Shown here: positions 1-10,093 of the stretch, piece after piece
Numbering within the stretch: position 1 is the stretch's first letter
Layout: each line of letters opens with the position of its first letter
NCBI GenBank assembly: GCA_030037525.1
Contig: JASHRC010000163.1
Span: 1-64,000 of the forward strand
Source of the DNA: Candidatus Acidiferrales bacterium
Lineage (GTDB): Bacteria > Acidobacteriota > Terriglobia > Acidiferrales > UBA7541
Length of the DNA stretch: 64,000 bases
Direction of reading: 5' to 3'
Position numbers and translations under genes: made by a program
The notes under the pieces: generated by a model
Databases searched by the model: none
Told to the model about the DNA's origin: nothing
Seen by the model: only the letters and a program-made list of their open reading frames with translations

Positions 1-232
1 GATCCAGTTCCATCGCACGGAAAAAAAGCAGATCATGCCGAACTCGAAGCGCCGCGGCACCGATATAGGCGAAACTCGATGAAACCCGCAAGACGGTTGG
101 GCCCGAACTTCCTTCTGCGTGATTGTCGCCACCTATGCGCGGGCACCTACCCCCGACAGGTCATCGCCGGTACAAGCAGCTTCGGAGGTCGTAGCACGCT
201 GGATTGCTGCTAAGATCGATCCTGACGGATAG

Positions 233-315
233 GCCGGGCTGACGGAATGGCAGACGTAGTGGACTTAAAATCCACGGGCCGAAAGGCCGTCGGGGTTCAA
301 CTCCCCGGCCCGGCA
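233..315 (+). tRNA. tRNA-Leu (anticodon TAA)
   Basis: GCCGGGC acceptor pairs with GCCCGGC + A discriminator; anticodon stem GTGGA/TCCAC with loop CTTAAAA (TAA); long variable arm GGGCCGAAAGGCCGT; GGTTCAACTCC T-loop. Confidence 0.96.
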
Positions 316-457
316 CTTGATCACTCGGTTGGCTCCGTTCGCGAGGGTGGTCTCAGGCGCGAAAAATCAGCGTCAGGGTTCCGCTGGCTAAGCCAACCGG
401 GCCGGTAGCGCAAACGTATGTCGCCCGGACCTCACGCGAAACTTCACGAGATTCCGT

Positions 458-1528
458 TCATTTCTGGGGATTCGAATCGGCCTTGGTGGCGACGATGACG
501 GGCGATGGCCCAGGAACGTTCAGCGCTCGTACCTGGCGAAACCCACTGGCTTCGAGCCAGTGCCGATACTCCCCGAACGTAAACGTATCCCCGTTTTCCG
601 TATTGACCAGCATGTTCACGGCGAACAGCAGCGGAAAGGTTGCTTGGCAACGTTCCTCGTCAGGGAGCATATCGGCGATGACCACTTGGCCACCCTTTTT
701 CAGCGCGCGACGGAGGCGTGCAAACAATTTCCGGGTGCCCTCCGCACCTTCCCCATGACAGACGTGTCCCAGGTAAGCCAGATCGAAGGCCGACTCACCG
801 AAATCCGCCTCGCGAAAATCTCCGGGCAGATAGCTGTAGCGATCCTCCATCTTTTCTCGCGCCACGAAGTGCCTTGTGGCTTTCTCGATCACCGTCGGCC
901 AATCCGCCACGGTCACACGCACCTGCGGCGCCCTTTTGGCCAGCGCCAGACTCCACACTCCGGAGCCCGCACCGACATCCAGAACGTGACAAGGCGACGG
1001 CGGTTGGCCCTTCCAGAGCTGCCGCGCCACGGCTTCGGCGGCCGGTGTGTTCAAACCGTAGAGTGAGGCGACGAGCTCGGAAAAGAACTCACCTCGGTCG
1101 CCCGCCCCTTCGGCTGGGCGCCGGATCTTGCCAGTACGCACAACTTCCGCCAGATGATCCCAGTTGTCCCGCAGCATGCGGCTGTGCAGCGCTAGCCTGC
1201 CTGCATAGGTGCGGCTACGCCTTGACAGGTAGCCCGCGGAAAACGGCGTGAGCAGATAACGCTCCTTCTTTTTCGCCAGGTGGCCGCAGCCGGCCAGTGC
1301 ATTGAGCAGAATTCGCAGTCCCCGCGGCGAACACTTCGTCTCTTGCGACAGTCGCTCTACGGTATCAGCTCCTCGGCTGATCGCTGTGAACAGGTCCAGT
1401 TCCACAGCCGCCACCAGCACGGAGGTAATCGCGAACCCAAAGGTCGCCGCAAGAAGCGGCGTTGGGGAAGCCATTGCTTCAATTCCCGTTTTCTTTCCTC
1501 TAGCTTTTGTGGTCCTCCCGACTTTCAT
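458..1528 (-). CDS. SAM-dependent methyltransferase, O-methyltransferase-like with N-terminal winged-helix/dimerisation region
   Basis: VLDVGAGSGVWSLALA SAM motif; KKGGQVVIADM post-motif; GGAGGTGAC Shine-Dalgarno before ATG at 1528 (ORF open to 1558). Confidence 0.85.
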   Translation of the reverse strand: MKVGRTTKARGKKTGIEAMASPTPLLAATFGFAITSVLVAAVELDLFTAISRGADTVERLSQETKCSPRGLRILLNALAGCGHLAKKKERYLLTPFSAGYLSRRSRTYAGRLALHSRMLRDNWDHLAEVVRTGKIRRPAEGAGDRGEFFSELVASLYGLNTPAAEAVARQLWKGQPPSPCHVLDVGAGSGVWSLALAKRAPQVRVTVADWPTVIEKATRHFVAREKMEDRYSYLPGDFREADFGESAFDLAYLGHVCHGEGAEGTRKLFARLRRALKKGGQVVIADMLPDEERCQATFPLLFAVNMLVNTENGDTFTFGEYRHWLEASGFRQVRALNVPGPSPVIVATKADSNPQK

Positions 1529-1763
1529 GTCACCTCCCGGAGGTTTCGGTTTCCTCACAATCTACCACCGAGTGGGCTTCGTTCAATCGTATCGGTCCTC
1601 GCACAGCCCAGTCGTCCCAGGCGTACCTGCCGGGGGCCGGAAGGCATTCCGCCACCCGAGCGCCTTCGGTGTAACTTTCATTTGCACAAGGTCTCTGCTG
1701 CAAGTTGCACAACAGCTAGTTCGGCGTCGGTCAGAAAGTTTCGGGTGTATTATAGGGTGGCCG

Positions 1764-2399
1764 ATGGAGAAAGAGCGCGCGGAACGGAAGCGCCCCATCA
1801 CGCGCTGGATTGGCGAAGGAGCCGGATGGCTTCTTGGCCATGTCGTCACCGGGCTCGCCGCTACCCGCATCACCCCCAACATGTTCACCTTTTTCGCGCT
1901 GGCCGTGAATTCCTGCGCCGCCGCGCTGTTTGCCATGGGACAGTTGCGTTCGGCGGCCGCCGCCTTGTTCCTCGCGGCCTTCCTCGATATGGCCGACGGC
2001 CAGGTCGCTCGGCGCTCGGGACAAGTGACCGCCTTCGGCGCCTTCCTTGATTCGACGCTCGACCGATACTCTGACCTGGGCCTTTACATGGGTCTCGTCG
2101 TGCACTACACGCTGATCGGCCGCACGTTTTACATGGTGCTCGCCGCGATCGCCATGGCCAGCTCGTTTATGGTCAGCTATTCGCGAGCGCGCGCCGAGTG
2201 CCTGATTTCTTCCTGCAAAGTGGGTTTCATGGAAAGGCCCGAGCGGCTTGTTCTGCTGATGCTCGGCGCCGGTGCGAACCGTATGGCCCAGGCGCTGTGG
2301 GTGATCGCAACGATCTCGACGATCACCGTAATTCACCGGGTCGTCTACACATGGCAGGAACTCAAAGCCGGTCGCTCGTTGCCTCAGGCGAGCGCCTAG
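1764..2399 (+). CDS. CDP-alcohol phosphatidyltransferase family protein
   Basis: Complete signature D-x2-DG-x2-AR-x8-G-x3-D-x3-D: DMADGQVARRSGQVTAFGAFLDSTLD; multiple TM segments. Confidence 0.92.
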   Translation: MEKERAERKRPITRWIGEGAGWLLGHVVTGLAATRITPNMFTFFALAVNSCAAALFAMGQLRSAAAALFLAAFLDMADGQVARRSGQVTAFGAFLDSTLDRYSDLGLYMGLVVHYTLIGRTFYMVLAAIAMASSFMVSYSRARAECLISSCKVGFMERPERLVLLMLGAGANRMAQALWVIATISTITVIHRVVYTWQELKAGRSLPQASA

Positions 2400-2442
2400 C
2401 GGGCCTTGCGGCTTCAGCGCGCTTCTCTGGACGGAAGCAACC

Positions 2443-3204
2443 CTACCGTGTGGCCGCTACGCGGGATTCCTCGATTTCCCTCATCGATTGCTCAACCGGC
2501 GCGGCCACAATGTCCCGTACTCGTCGTTTGAGATCGTCTAGCGAGCTTCGCTGTACAGTGGATGTATCGATTGTGTCGTGCAGATAGACCGTGATCTTCC
2601 CCGGATGAAGTATCCAACTGCCTGTCTGAAAGAATTGGTGCGAGCCGACAATGCTCATGGGCACGATGGGAACCCCGAGCCTTTGGGCAATACTGAAGAT
2701 GCCCTTTTTGAAATCCTGTACGTGGCCGTCACGCGTCCTCGATCCCTCGGCAAAGCCAATCAGGCTGATGCCGGAGTCGAGCGCCCTTTTGGCACGCCGA
2801 TTCATGATGTGCAGCCCCTCGCGAGTGGGAGCCTCCGGCACCGGAATATTGCCGAACCGTCCCATCATCCAACCGTAAACGGGAATCTTAAAGTGTGATT
2901 GGAGCTCGAATCCGCGCACAAATTGGGGAATCGCAGAATAAATGACGAAGGGATCAAAAATGTTTACATGGTTCGAGATGAAGATACTCGTGCGCCTCGG
3001 ATCAAACCCCGGCGAGCGCCGAACCTCAAACCCCACTCCCGCTAAACGCAGGATATTCCGAAAAAACAGGCGCTGCGGCCGATCATTCTTTCGCGGATCC
3101 ACCAGGCACCCAAGGAAAACAAGAATTCCGCCGATCAGGAAGAAATAGGTTCCCGTGATGGCCCACCGCACAGCGGAACGAATCTGCAGCCACAGAGTCC
3201 TCAT
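2443..3204 (-). CDS. 1-acylglycerol-3-phosphate acyltransferase-like (PlsC family)
   Basis: SNHVNIFDPF (HX4D) and FAEGSRTRDG motifs; 4-bp overlap with upstream gene. Confidence 0.9.
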   Translation of the reverse strand: MRTLWLQIRSAVRWAITGTYFFLIGGILVFLGCLVDPRKNDRPQRLFFRNILRLAGVGFEVRRSPGFDPRRTSIFISNHVNIFDPFVIYSAIPQFVRGFELQSHFKIPVYGWMMGRFGNIPVPEAPTREGLHIMNRRAKRALDSGISLIGFAEGSRTRDGHVQDFKKGIFSIAQRLGVPIVPMSIVGSHQFFQTGSWILHPGKITVYLHDTIDTSTVQRSSLDDLKRRVRDIVAAPVEQSMREIEESRVAATR

Positions 3205-4103
3205 ACGATCACATCCAGCGCTGACGGCAGGATTTCCACCGCGCGAATTTGCAGCTGCATGACTTCGCCATCAATGATGACGTTTACGGGTCGTTCGAGA
3301 TCCAGCTCAATTTTCTGAACGGCAGCCCGCGAGGCCAGCCGGTGCCGAATGTGCGTTCCCGTGAACAGTGTGGGCAACAACCACAGCAGCCGCATCGGTC
3401 CAAGCGGAGACCAACGGACATACTCGATCCGCCCGTCGGCCATATCCGCATGGGGAGCCATCATCATGTTTCCGCCGGTGAATTTAGTGTTGCCGAAAGC
3501 GAGAAACAGACACGGGCGGCGGTCCCATTCGCCGGTGCCTTCCAGCCGATGCGGAAACGCAGCGTGCTTGAGATCTGCCAGCCGGGCAAACACGCCGAAG
3601 ACGTATCCCAGCTGGCCCCAGCGCTTGAATTTTCGATTGGCAACCTCGCCTGCTTCAGCCGCAAAGCCCAGGTTCAGCATGTTGATGAAATAAATGTCGC
3701 CGCTTGCGTGGCGCACCCGAACGACGTCGCAGCTCCGCCGACGCCCTTCGCCGAGCGCCTCAAGCGTGTGTTCCACGCCGCGCGTGGTGAAATCGCGCAG
3801 GAACGAATTGCCGGTGCCGAGCGGCAGGAAACCGAGCGTAGCCCGGCGCTGCCTTTCGCGCTGGGGAAAGATGCCGTTCACGATTTCAAAAGAGGTGCCG
3901 TCGCCGCCGACCGCCAGGAAATTGCCATATCCGCGCTGGGAAGCGTCGCGTGCAATGACAGTCGCCTCTCCCGGGTGGGTTGTTTCCACGACTTCGAGAT
4001 CGATGCCCATCGCGCGCACACGCTCGAGCACCGCGGGCGCGAGTTCGCCGCAGCGCCCGCCCCCTGCGGCGGGGTTGAGAATGGCAAGAAACTTGTCGTT
4101 CAC
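3201..4103 (-). CDS. Diacylglycerol/lipid kinase family protein (YegS/DgkB-like)
   Basis: NPAAGGG start, GGDGTSFEIVNG, LPLGTGNSFLRDF motifs. Confidence 0.9.
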   Translation of the reverse strand: MNDKFLAILNPAAGGGRCGELAPAVLERVRAMGIDLEVVETTHPGEATVIARDASQRGYGNFLAVGGDGTSFEIVNGIFPQRERQRRATLGFLPLGTGNSFLRDFTTRGVEHTLEALGEGRRRSCDVVRVRHASGDIYFINMLNLGFAAEAGEVANRKFKRWGQLGYVFGVFARLADLKHAAFPHRLEGTGEWDRRPCLFLAFGNTKFTGGNMMMAPHADMADGRIEYVRWSPLGPMRLLWLLPTLFTGTHIRHRLASRAAVQKIELDLERPVNVIIDGEVMQLQIRAVEILPSALDVIV

Positions 4104-4143
4104 GCGTGCAGAGCCGTCCCGCCGGCAACCTGTGGCCCGATGC

Positions 4144-5853
4144 TCACAGGGGCACCACGGCCTCGCGGCCCAGTTTCTCCCGGATCTGCGCCGCGAGCTC
4201 CGTTCTCTTAATTTTCAGCGAGGCAGTGCGGGGAAAATCCTCCTCCCAAATCAAGTAACCGCTCACACGCTTGTAGTTGAGGAGCCTCCGGTTGCGCGAG
4301 CCAATCTCGGCGACCAACTCCGTACTAATGTGTTTGTGGGCTTCCGGATGAAGGGCCAACACCAACTGCTCGCCGGTCATTTGGCGCGTGGGCCAAATGT
4401 AATTCGCTGCAAATACGCACGCCTCTCTGACCGCCAGGCCTTCGAAAGCGGCCTCGATCTCTTCGGGGTAAACGTTCTTCCCCTCTTCGGTAACCACCAT
4501 GTTCCTTACTCGACCGAAAAGCTGCAGATGCCCGGCGCCATCGATCCGTCCCAGATCTCCGGTCATCAGCCATCCGTCGACGATGGTATCTCGCGTCATT
4601 TCCGGATCGTCGAGGTAATGGGACATCACCGTCTTGCCTCGCACCGCTACCTGCCCAATTCCGTCCGGACCGGGATCGAGGATTTTCACCTGGGCGCCCG
4701 GCAACGGCTTGCCCACCGTATCGGCGCGAAACGGCCTCAGATCGTTTACCGTGATCGCCGTCCCTGCCTCCGTGCATCCATACGCATTGGCAACGGGAAT
4801 GCCCAGGTCGTAAAAGAACTTGAGCGTCGCCGGCTCGGTGAAAGCTCCGCCAACAAACAGCGCCCGCAGCTCCCCGCCGAAAGCCGCATGGACCTGTTTC
4901 AGCAGCGCCCGACTGAGTCGCACTCGGGGCCGTCGACGGGTCAGGGCGCGATTGACTGCGATCAGAGCGTTCAAGGCTTTTCGCCGTCCCGGCGACAGCT
5001 CCTCGAGCCGCTTCCGTAAATTCTGTTCCAGCGCTTTCAGCACGGCCGGAACCAGAGTCATGTAGGTGATCTTGTAGCGTACGAACGCGTCGCGTATGTA
5101 TTCGGGCCGAAGCGTCCGCAGGTGAACAACCGTCGCGCCACAGACGAATGGGCCGATGAAGCCGACCATGAAGTCGATCGCGTGATTGGTTGGCAGAATG
5201 CTGAGATACCGCACGCCGGGCCAAAACGGATATAACGAGGTCAGGGCAACGCACTGTTCGAGATAATTCTCATGCGTCAGGACGCAGCCCTTAGGCCGCC
5301 CGGTCGTCCCCGAGGAATAAACGATACAGGCGGGGTCCTTCCGCTGGCGGGGGACGAATTTCGGCTCGCGCAGGTCGCGAAATTCCTCCCAGCGCTTGGC
5401 GCTGGCGAGATCGGCGTTGGGAGGGGCTTCGGTAGTGATCGCCGTTCGCACCGCGAGCGTGGCAAATTCCCGAGATTGGGTGATGGCTCGCCACAAAGGA
5501 TACTCCGCGACCAGCACCTCGGCTTTGGAATGCGCCAGGAGCGCGATTTGCTCGCGCGCAGACAGCTTGTAATCCAGGGGAACGAGAATTCCGCCGCAAA
5601 AGAAAACCGCAAAGGCCGAAATCAGCCATTTTGACTGATTGGTCATGATGATCGCCGCCCGCGAACCTTCGCCAAAGCCGGCCTCCTCGAGCGCGCGGGC
5701 CAGTGGCAGAGCGGCCTGCTCAAACTGGCGATAGGTGAGCCGCGCGTTTTCTCGGTCGCGGTCCGCTTCGATGAGACAGATCTCCTCGGGCCAGCGGGCG
5801 AGCGCCGCGCGCAGCGCCTCGCCCAAACAGTTGTATTGGGCCAGATCGAGCAT
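4144..5853 (-). CDS. AMP-binding acyl-CoA/acyl-ACP synthetase
   Basis: [44 protein letters not shown] motifs; ORF open to 5991 but that part overlaps the ACP gene; start at 5853 chosen (MLDLAQYN). Confidence 0.9.
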   Translation of the reverse strand: MLDLAQYNCLGEALRAALARWPEEICLIEADRDRENARLTYRQFEQAALPLARALEEAGFGEGSRAAIIMTNQSKWLISAFAVFFCGGILVPLDYKLSAREQIALLAHSKAEVLVAEYPLWRAITQSREFATLAVRTAITTEAPPNADLASAKRWEEFRDLREPKFVPRQRKDPACIVYSSGTTGRPKGCVLTHENYLEQCVALTSLYPFWPGVRYLSILPTNHAIDFMVGFIGPFVCGATVVHLRTLRPEYIRDAFVRYKITYMTLVPAVLKALEQNLRKRLEELSPGRRKALNALIAVNRALTRRRPRVRLSRALLKQVHAAFGGELRALFVGGAFTEPATLKFFYDLGIPVANAYGCTEAGTAITVNDLRPFRADTVGKPLPGAQVKILDPGPDGIGQVAVRGKTVMSHYLDDPEMTRDTIVDGWLMTGDLGRIDGAGHLQLFGRVRNMVVTEEGKNVYPEEIEAAFEGLAVREACVFAANYIWPTRQMTGEQLVLALHPEAHKHISTELVAEIGSRNRRLLNYKRVSGYLIWEEDFPRTASLKIKRTELAAQIREKLGREAVVPL

Positions 5854-5929
5854 TTTTCGCGAAACAGTCACCGGGGCCCACGGAGGGGAGGAACTTTCCC
5901 GGGGTGGTTCGACTTTGTGTCCAGACAGC

Positions 5930-6172
5930 TCAAAGGCGGGATTGTATCCGTTCTGCCAGGGTGCGGAAATCGCTGACGTCCCGAAGCTCATAATCGGGCA
6001 GCTCGATATGGAAGTGCCGCTCCAGCCGGGTCAGCAGGTCGAGCGCCTGAAGGCTATTGATGCCAAGCTTTTTAAAGAAATCGTCAGTGGCACTGAGCTG
6101 TTCGCGCGGCACGTGGAAATGCGCGGCGGCCAGCTCGAGGATTTCGTTTGTGGTCTCATCCAACGTATTCAT
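5930..6172 (-). CDS. Acyl carrier protein (phosphopantetheine carrier)
   Basis: 80 aa [76 protein letters not shown]; Ser in GINSL at the expected attachment position. Confidence 0.88.
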   Translation of the reverse strand: MNTLDETTNEILELAAAHFHVPREQLSATDDFFKKLGINSLQALDLLTRLERHFHIELPDYELRDVSDFRTLAERIQSRL

Positions 6173-6207
6173 GGCTCGCTCTCGTGCCACCTGCCGAGAC
6201 GCGCCCT

Positions 6208-7011
6208 TCAGGGCAGATACGGCAGTGCTTCCCTGCTTTCTACGAACTTTTTCAGACTGGCTTCGACCGCCGGCCGCGTGAACAACTGGCAAAACAGTTC
6301 GATCTCGCGCCGTAGCTCGTCCCGCGGCAGGGGCTTGATGAACCGTTTCGCAGCAATGGTGGTGCCGCGATCAAACTTTCCAATCTGAGCGGCGGTTGTC
6401 CGGGCGACCTCAAGGGCATCGCCCTCGGCCACCACTTGGCTCACGAGTCCGACCGATTGCGCCTTCGTTGCATGAATGCTTCGGCCGGTCAGCAGAAGAT
6501 CGCGCACCATGGCGTTTCCCACATCGCGCTTGAGGCGGGGGATACCGCCAAATCCGGGGATCAATCCGAGCCGTAACTCGGGAAAGCAAAACCGCGCCAT
6601 CTTGTCGGCGATGATCAGATCGCAGACCAAGGCCAGCTCGAACCCGCCGCCAAAGGTCACTCCGTGGACGGCGGCAATGGTCACCAGCGGCGCTCGGTCG
6701 AGCGCGTCCATCACGCGATGAATGCGTTCGAGAAAATCGCGCACGCCCGCCACCCGCTCGGTCGCGCCAAGAGGCCGAGACCGCTCGTACAACTCGCGCA
6801 AATCGGCTCCGGCCGAGAAGCCTTCCCGGCGGGCGCTGGAAACGATCAGCGCATGCGCCTCCGTCTCGAGCGTCTCGAGCGCCGAGGCGAATTTCTCCAG
6901 CTCGCCGAGCGTTTCCAACCCGATCTCGTTGCAGGGGGCGCGGTCGAGCAAAAGCTCGATCGCGCCATCTCGAATCTGCCAGGAGAGCGTTTTTCCCCGG
7001 AAGCTCTTCAC
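6208..7011 (-). CDS. Enoyl-CoA hydratase/isomerase family protein
   Basis: Crotonase features: AHALIVSS...GFSAGADLREL, AAVHGVTFGGGFELALVCDLIIADKMARFCFPELRLGLIPGFGG. Confidence 0.92.
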   Translation of the reverse strand: MKSFRGKTLSWQIRDGAIELLLDRAPCNEIGLETLGELEKFASALETLETEAHALIVSSARREGFSAGADLRELYERSRPLGATERVAGVRDFLERIHRVMDALDRAPLVTIAAVHGVTFGGGFELALVCDLIIADKMARFCFPELRLGLIPGFGGIPRLKRDVGNAMVRDLLLTGRSIHATKAQSVGLVSQVVAEGDALEVARTTAAQIGKFDRGTTIAAKRFIKPLPRDELRREIELFCQLFTRPAVEASLKKFVESREALPYLP

Positions 7012-8672
7012 GCCGGCCTCTTCCGGTAGAGGCTTTCGATCTGCGCCGCAAAGCGCGCGGCAATGGCGTCGCGTTTGAGTTTGCCATTGACCGTAAGCAG
7101 GCCGCTCTCGATGCTGAACGGCTGCTCGACGATGTGAAAGGCGCGAATCTGTTTGTAATGGGGTGCTGGCGCGTTCACCAGGTCAATCGCCGATTGGACG
7201 CGAGCGGCGAACGATCCGTTCGAGCTGTCGGGTGCGCCGGAGGTGACCAGCGCCGCCAGAAAACTCCGCTGGTTGCCCACCAGCATCACTTGCTGCGCCT
7301 CGGGCAGTTGCGCGGCAAGGGCATCTTCGATCGGCTCGGGCGCAATGTTATGACCCGAATTCAAGATGATCAGGTTTTTCAATCGCCCGGTGATCCGCCA
7401 GTTGCCGCCCACGTCCATCTCTCCCTGGTCTCCGGAATGAAACCATCCGCCCGCCAGAGCCTTGGCTGTTTCTTCCGGCCGCCGCCAATAGCCGGGAAAG
7501 ACGTTCGGACCGCGAACGAGAATTTCACCGTTTTCGGCCAGTTTCATTGCCATGCCGGGAATGGATGGGCCCACTGTTCCCGGCAGGAAATTCTGCGGAT
7601 CGTCCATGGTACAGACGGCCGTCGTTTCGGTGAGCCCATAGACCTGCAGCACCGGTATGCCCAGCATCATGAAAAACAGCTGCGTTTCGACCGACAGCGG
7701 CGCAGACCCGCAGACCAGCGCCCGCAAGTTGGGTCCGGCAATATTTTCGCGAATGGCCGGAAACATCACGCGATTGGCAAGCCACAGGCACAAGGAACCC
7801 ACGCGTGTGGACCGGCCTCGCCCTCGCTGCAGGTAGTCGCTTTTCGCGCGCCGAAAGAGGCGAACTGTCACGGCTCCCCGTTTGCCAATCGACTCTTCCA
7901 CTTTGGCGCGCACGCGCTCGAGCAGTGTGGGCACGTTCAAGAAATAGTCGGGGTCCGCCAGTTTCAACTCATCGGCGAGATGGTTCAGATCGGTGGAAAG
8001 GGTTAGAACGCTCGACCGCGTGAGTGCCGTGAGCAGCAGGATCCACGAGGCGGCGAAACAAAACGGCAAATAATGAAAAATCTGATCCGGCCGGCCGGTG
8101 CGGCCCATCAGTTGGTCGAGCCGCGCATTGGTACACCTGAGCATGTGATTCACGTTCCCGGCATTGAGGACGACACCTTTCGGCTCGCCCGAAGTCCCCG
8201 AGGTGTAGATGATCGTTATCGGGGCGTCGTCTGCGTGGTGAACGACCGGCCGGGAATTTCGCTGTGCTTGCTCAAATACCCGTGCCGTCGGCACCATCTC
8301 CGGTCCCTCGCTCCACAATTTCCTGATCTCCGTCAGGAAATTCTCCTCCGACAGGATCAGGCGAGGGGCTGAGTCCTTCATCATTCCGACCAGCTCAGCG
8401 GGCGTATGGCGCGCATAGAGCGGTACGGTAACGAGGCCCTCGGCCATGATTGCCAGATCGAGCGCCGCCCATTGGATGGTATTGGGCAGAAGCAGTACGC
8501 ACCGATCACCCTGGGCGAGCCCGCGTTCCCCTAGAAACGCGCGCGCCTGCCGCACCATGGCCAGAAATTCGGCAGCCGAGACGGAAAGTAATTGCCCGTT
8601 TCGTGCTTCCCGCAGCACGGGCGCGCTCCCGGTCCGCTCCAGGCGGTCGACGATGTCCTCGAGAAAGGTCAT
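7008..8672 (-). CDS. Second AMP-binding acyl-CoA synthetase
   Basis: IIYTSGTSGEPKGVVL, YGLTETTAVCT, WFHSGDQGEMDVGGNWRITGRLKNLIILNSGHNIAPEPIE; 4-bp overlaps both sides. Confidence 0.92.
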   Translation of the reverse strand: MTFLEDIVDRLERTGSAPVLREARNGQLLSVSAAEFLAMVRQARAFLGERGLAQGDRCVLLLPNTIQWAALDLAIMAEGLVTVPLYARHTPAELVGMMKDSAPRLILSEENFLTEIRKLWSEGPEMVPTARVFEQAQRNSRPVVHHADDAPITIIYTSGTSGEPKGVVLNAGNVNHMLRCTNARLDQLMGRTGRPDQIFHYLPFCFAASWILLLTALTRSSVLTLSTDLNHLADELKLADPDYFLNVPTLLERVRAKVEESIGKRGAVTVRLFRRAKSDYLQRGRGRSTRVGSLCLWLANRVMFPAIRENIAGPNLRALVCGSAPLSVETQLFFMMLGIPVLQVYGLTETTAVCTMDDPQNFLPGTVGPSIPGMAMKLAENGEILVRGPNVFPGYWRRPEETAKALAGGWFHSGDQGEMDVGGNWRITGRLKNLIILNSGHNIAPEPIEDALAAQLPEAQQVMLVGNQRSFLAALVTSGAPDSSNGSFAARVQSAIDLVNAPAPHYKQIRAFHIVEQPFSIESGLLTVNGKLKRDAIAARFAAQIESLYRKRPA

Positions 8673-10093
8673 GCCGCGAGCACTCCCGAGTACCTTTCCA
8701 GAAGTCGCTCGAGATTCGGACTGAGCGAGGGCAGATATTCTTTCCAGCCAACCACGCCTTTGCGCACGGGAAACTCCGGGTATTGCCGCGCCACGTGCTC
8801 TTCGAAATAGATGCCCATCCGCGCCATGGTCCGAAGATTCCGCGCCACGGTCGGGCCCAGGGCCTCGCGAATGTCATCCTGTTGGGCATCGAGCGTTTCC
8901 AGCGCGGCGACGATGTTTTCCGCGAGATGCGGCTCATCGACTGTCATCAACAGGTGCTCGTGTCCGCGCTCGCGCATCAAGTTGCGGATGCGCTCGTCCA
9001 TGGTTACGCCCGCCGAGGGCACGCCGGCCGGCATGGTCACCACGATCGCGTGAAAGCGCGACGAGAGCAGCCGGTCGGATTGCCGCAAAATGCTGGCGAG
9101 CTCATACATATTGAGCTGGTCGGAGGCGAAGATCGGCGCCCCGCCCAGTTTTTCCGCCACACGTTCACAGGCATCGCGGTCCAGCATTTCCATGGCGACC
9201 AGCGTTACAAACACCGGCCGCTGCTTCCGGTATTGCGCTACTCCGCTTGCCAGTGCCGCGACATATTGCTCATAGGCCCGTTCCACATCGCGGCCGGAAC
9301 GATGAAAATAGAGGGTCCGATAATGGCTCTTTTGGTACGCGCCGGCGATCGAATGAGCCGCCCATTTTGCGAGCGAAGGTTTCACCGGCCACCAGAACGG
9401 ATTGATCGGGCAAACGGCCAAGACTGGCGTCTTTTGATCCCATCCCGCCTCGGTCAGGGCCTTGCGGCCGTATTCGGCAGGCAGCGGCTCGAATGTCCAA
9501 GCCGTGTCGGTGCCCAATTCGGTCGCCACGCCCAGCTTGCCCAGCAGAGCAGCCGACTCAAGGTTCCTTGTGATCACGGCTGAGTCTCGGCAATAGCGTT
9601 GGCACATTTTCTCAAGCAACCGATCCATCGCGCCCGCCTCAGCCCCATAGCCAATGCTCAGCTTGTTTTGTGCCGAAGCGATTCCGAGCGAGCCGATCAT
9701 CATCACCGCCAGCGCGTTGGCGAACTTGCTCTTGAACATCGACCCTTCGCAGGCAATCACGCCATGGTGCTCTCGCACCACGCGGTGCAGGAACGGTGGA
9801 AAGACATCGGGCAAATGCACCTGCTGAGCGTCCCCGAAATATCCGCGCGTCAGACCGAAATCCTGGGTCATCACGCTCAAGGCAACGTTTTCCGGCCCCA
9901 GGACGCGCCGCACCTGCCGCAGAATTTCCTCGACGCGAACATCTGAGCCGGTATTGCGCGTTCCGTTGTACCCCGCAAAAAGCAGCTTCAAAGGCTCGCC
10001 GGGTTTCCAGGGCTTTCCGGCGCCGAGCATCCACTGGAGCTTGTTCAGCTCGATGAGCCCGCTCACCCAGGCCTCCAGCACCAAGTCCATCAT
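8669..10093 (-). CDS. Polysaccharide pyruvyl transferase family protein (CsaB/WcaK-like)
   Basis: [23 protein letters not shown]-terminal motif and [36 protein letters not shown]-terminal motif typical of the family. Confidence 0.8.
   Translation of the reverse strand: MMDLVLEAWVSGLIELNKLQWMLGAGKPWKPGEPLKLLFAGYNGTRNTGSDVRVEEILRQVRRVLGPENVALSVMTQDFGLTRGYFGDAQQVHLPDVFPPFLHRVVREHHGVIACEGSMFKSKFANALAVMMIGSLGIASAQNKLSIGYGAEAGAMDRLLEKMCQRYCRDSAVITRNLESAALLGKLGVATELGTDTAWTFEPLPAEYGRKALTEAGWDQKTPVLAVCPINPFWWPVKPSLAKWAAHSIAGAYQKSHYRTLYFHRSGRDVERAYEQYVAALASGVAQYRKQRPVFVTLVAMEMLDRDACERVAEKLGGAPIFASDQLNMYELASILRQSDRLLSSRFHAIVVTMPAGVPSAGVTMDERIRNLMRERGHEHLLMTVDEPHLAENIVAALETLDAQQDDIREALGPTVARNLRTMARMGIYFEEHVARQYPEFPVRKGVVGWKEYLPSLSPNLERLLERYSGVLAA

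Noticed and set aside
233-460. tRNA-Leu as an integration site for a genomic island containing the lipid operon
   Set aside because: No integrase, no repeated tRNA 3' end seen downstream, and no composition break obvious by eye.
3694-5019. 441-aa plus-strand ORF
   Set aside because: Antisense to DAG-kinase and AMP-ligase genes, which have clear motifs; Arg/Ser/Pro-rich composition.
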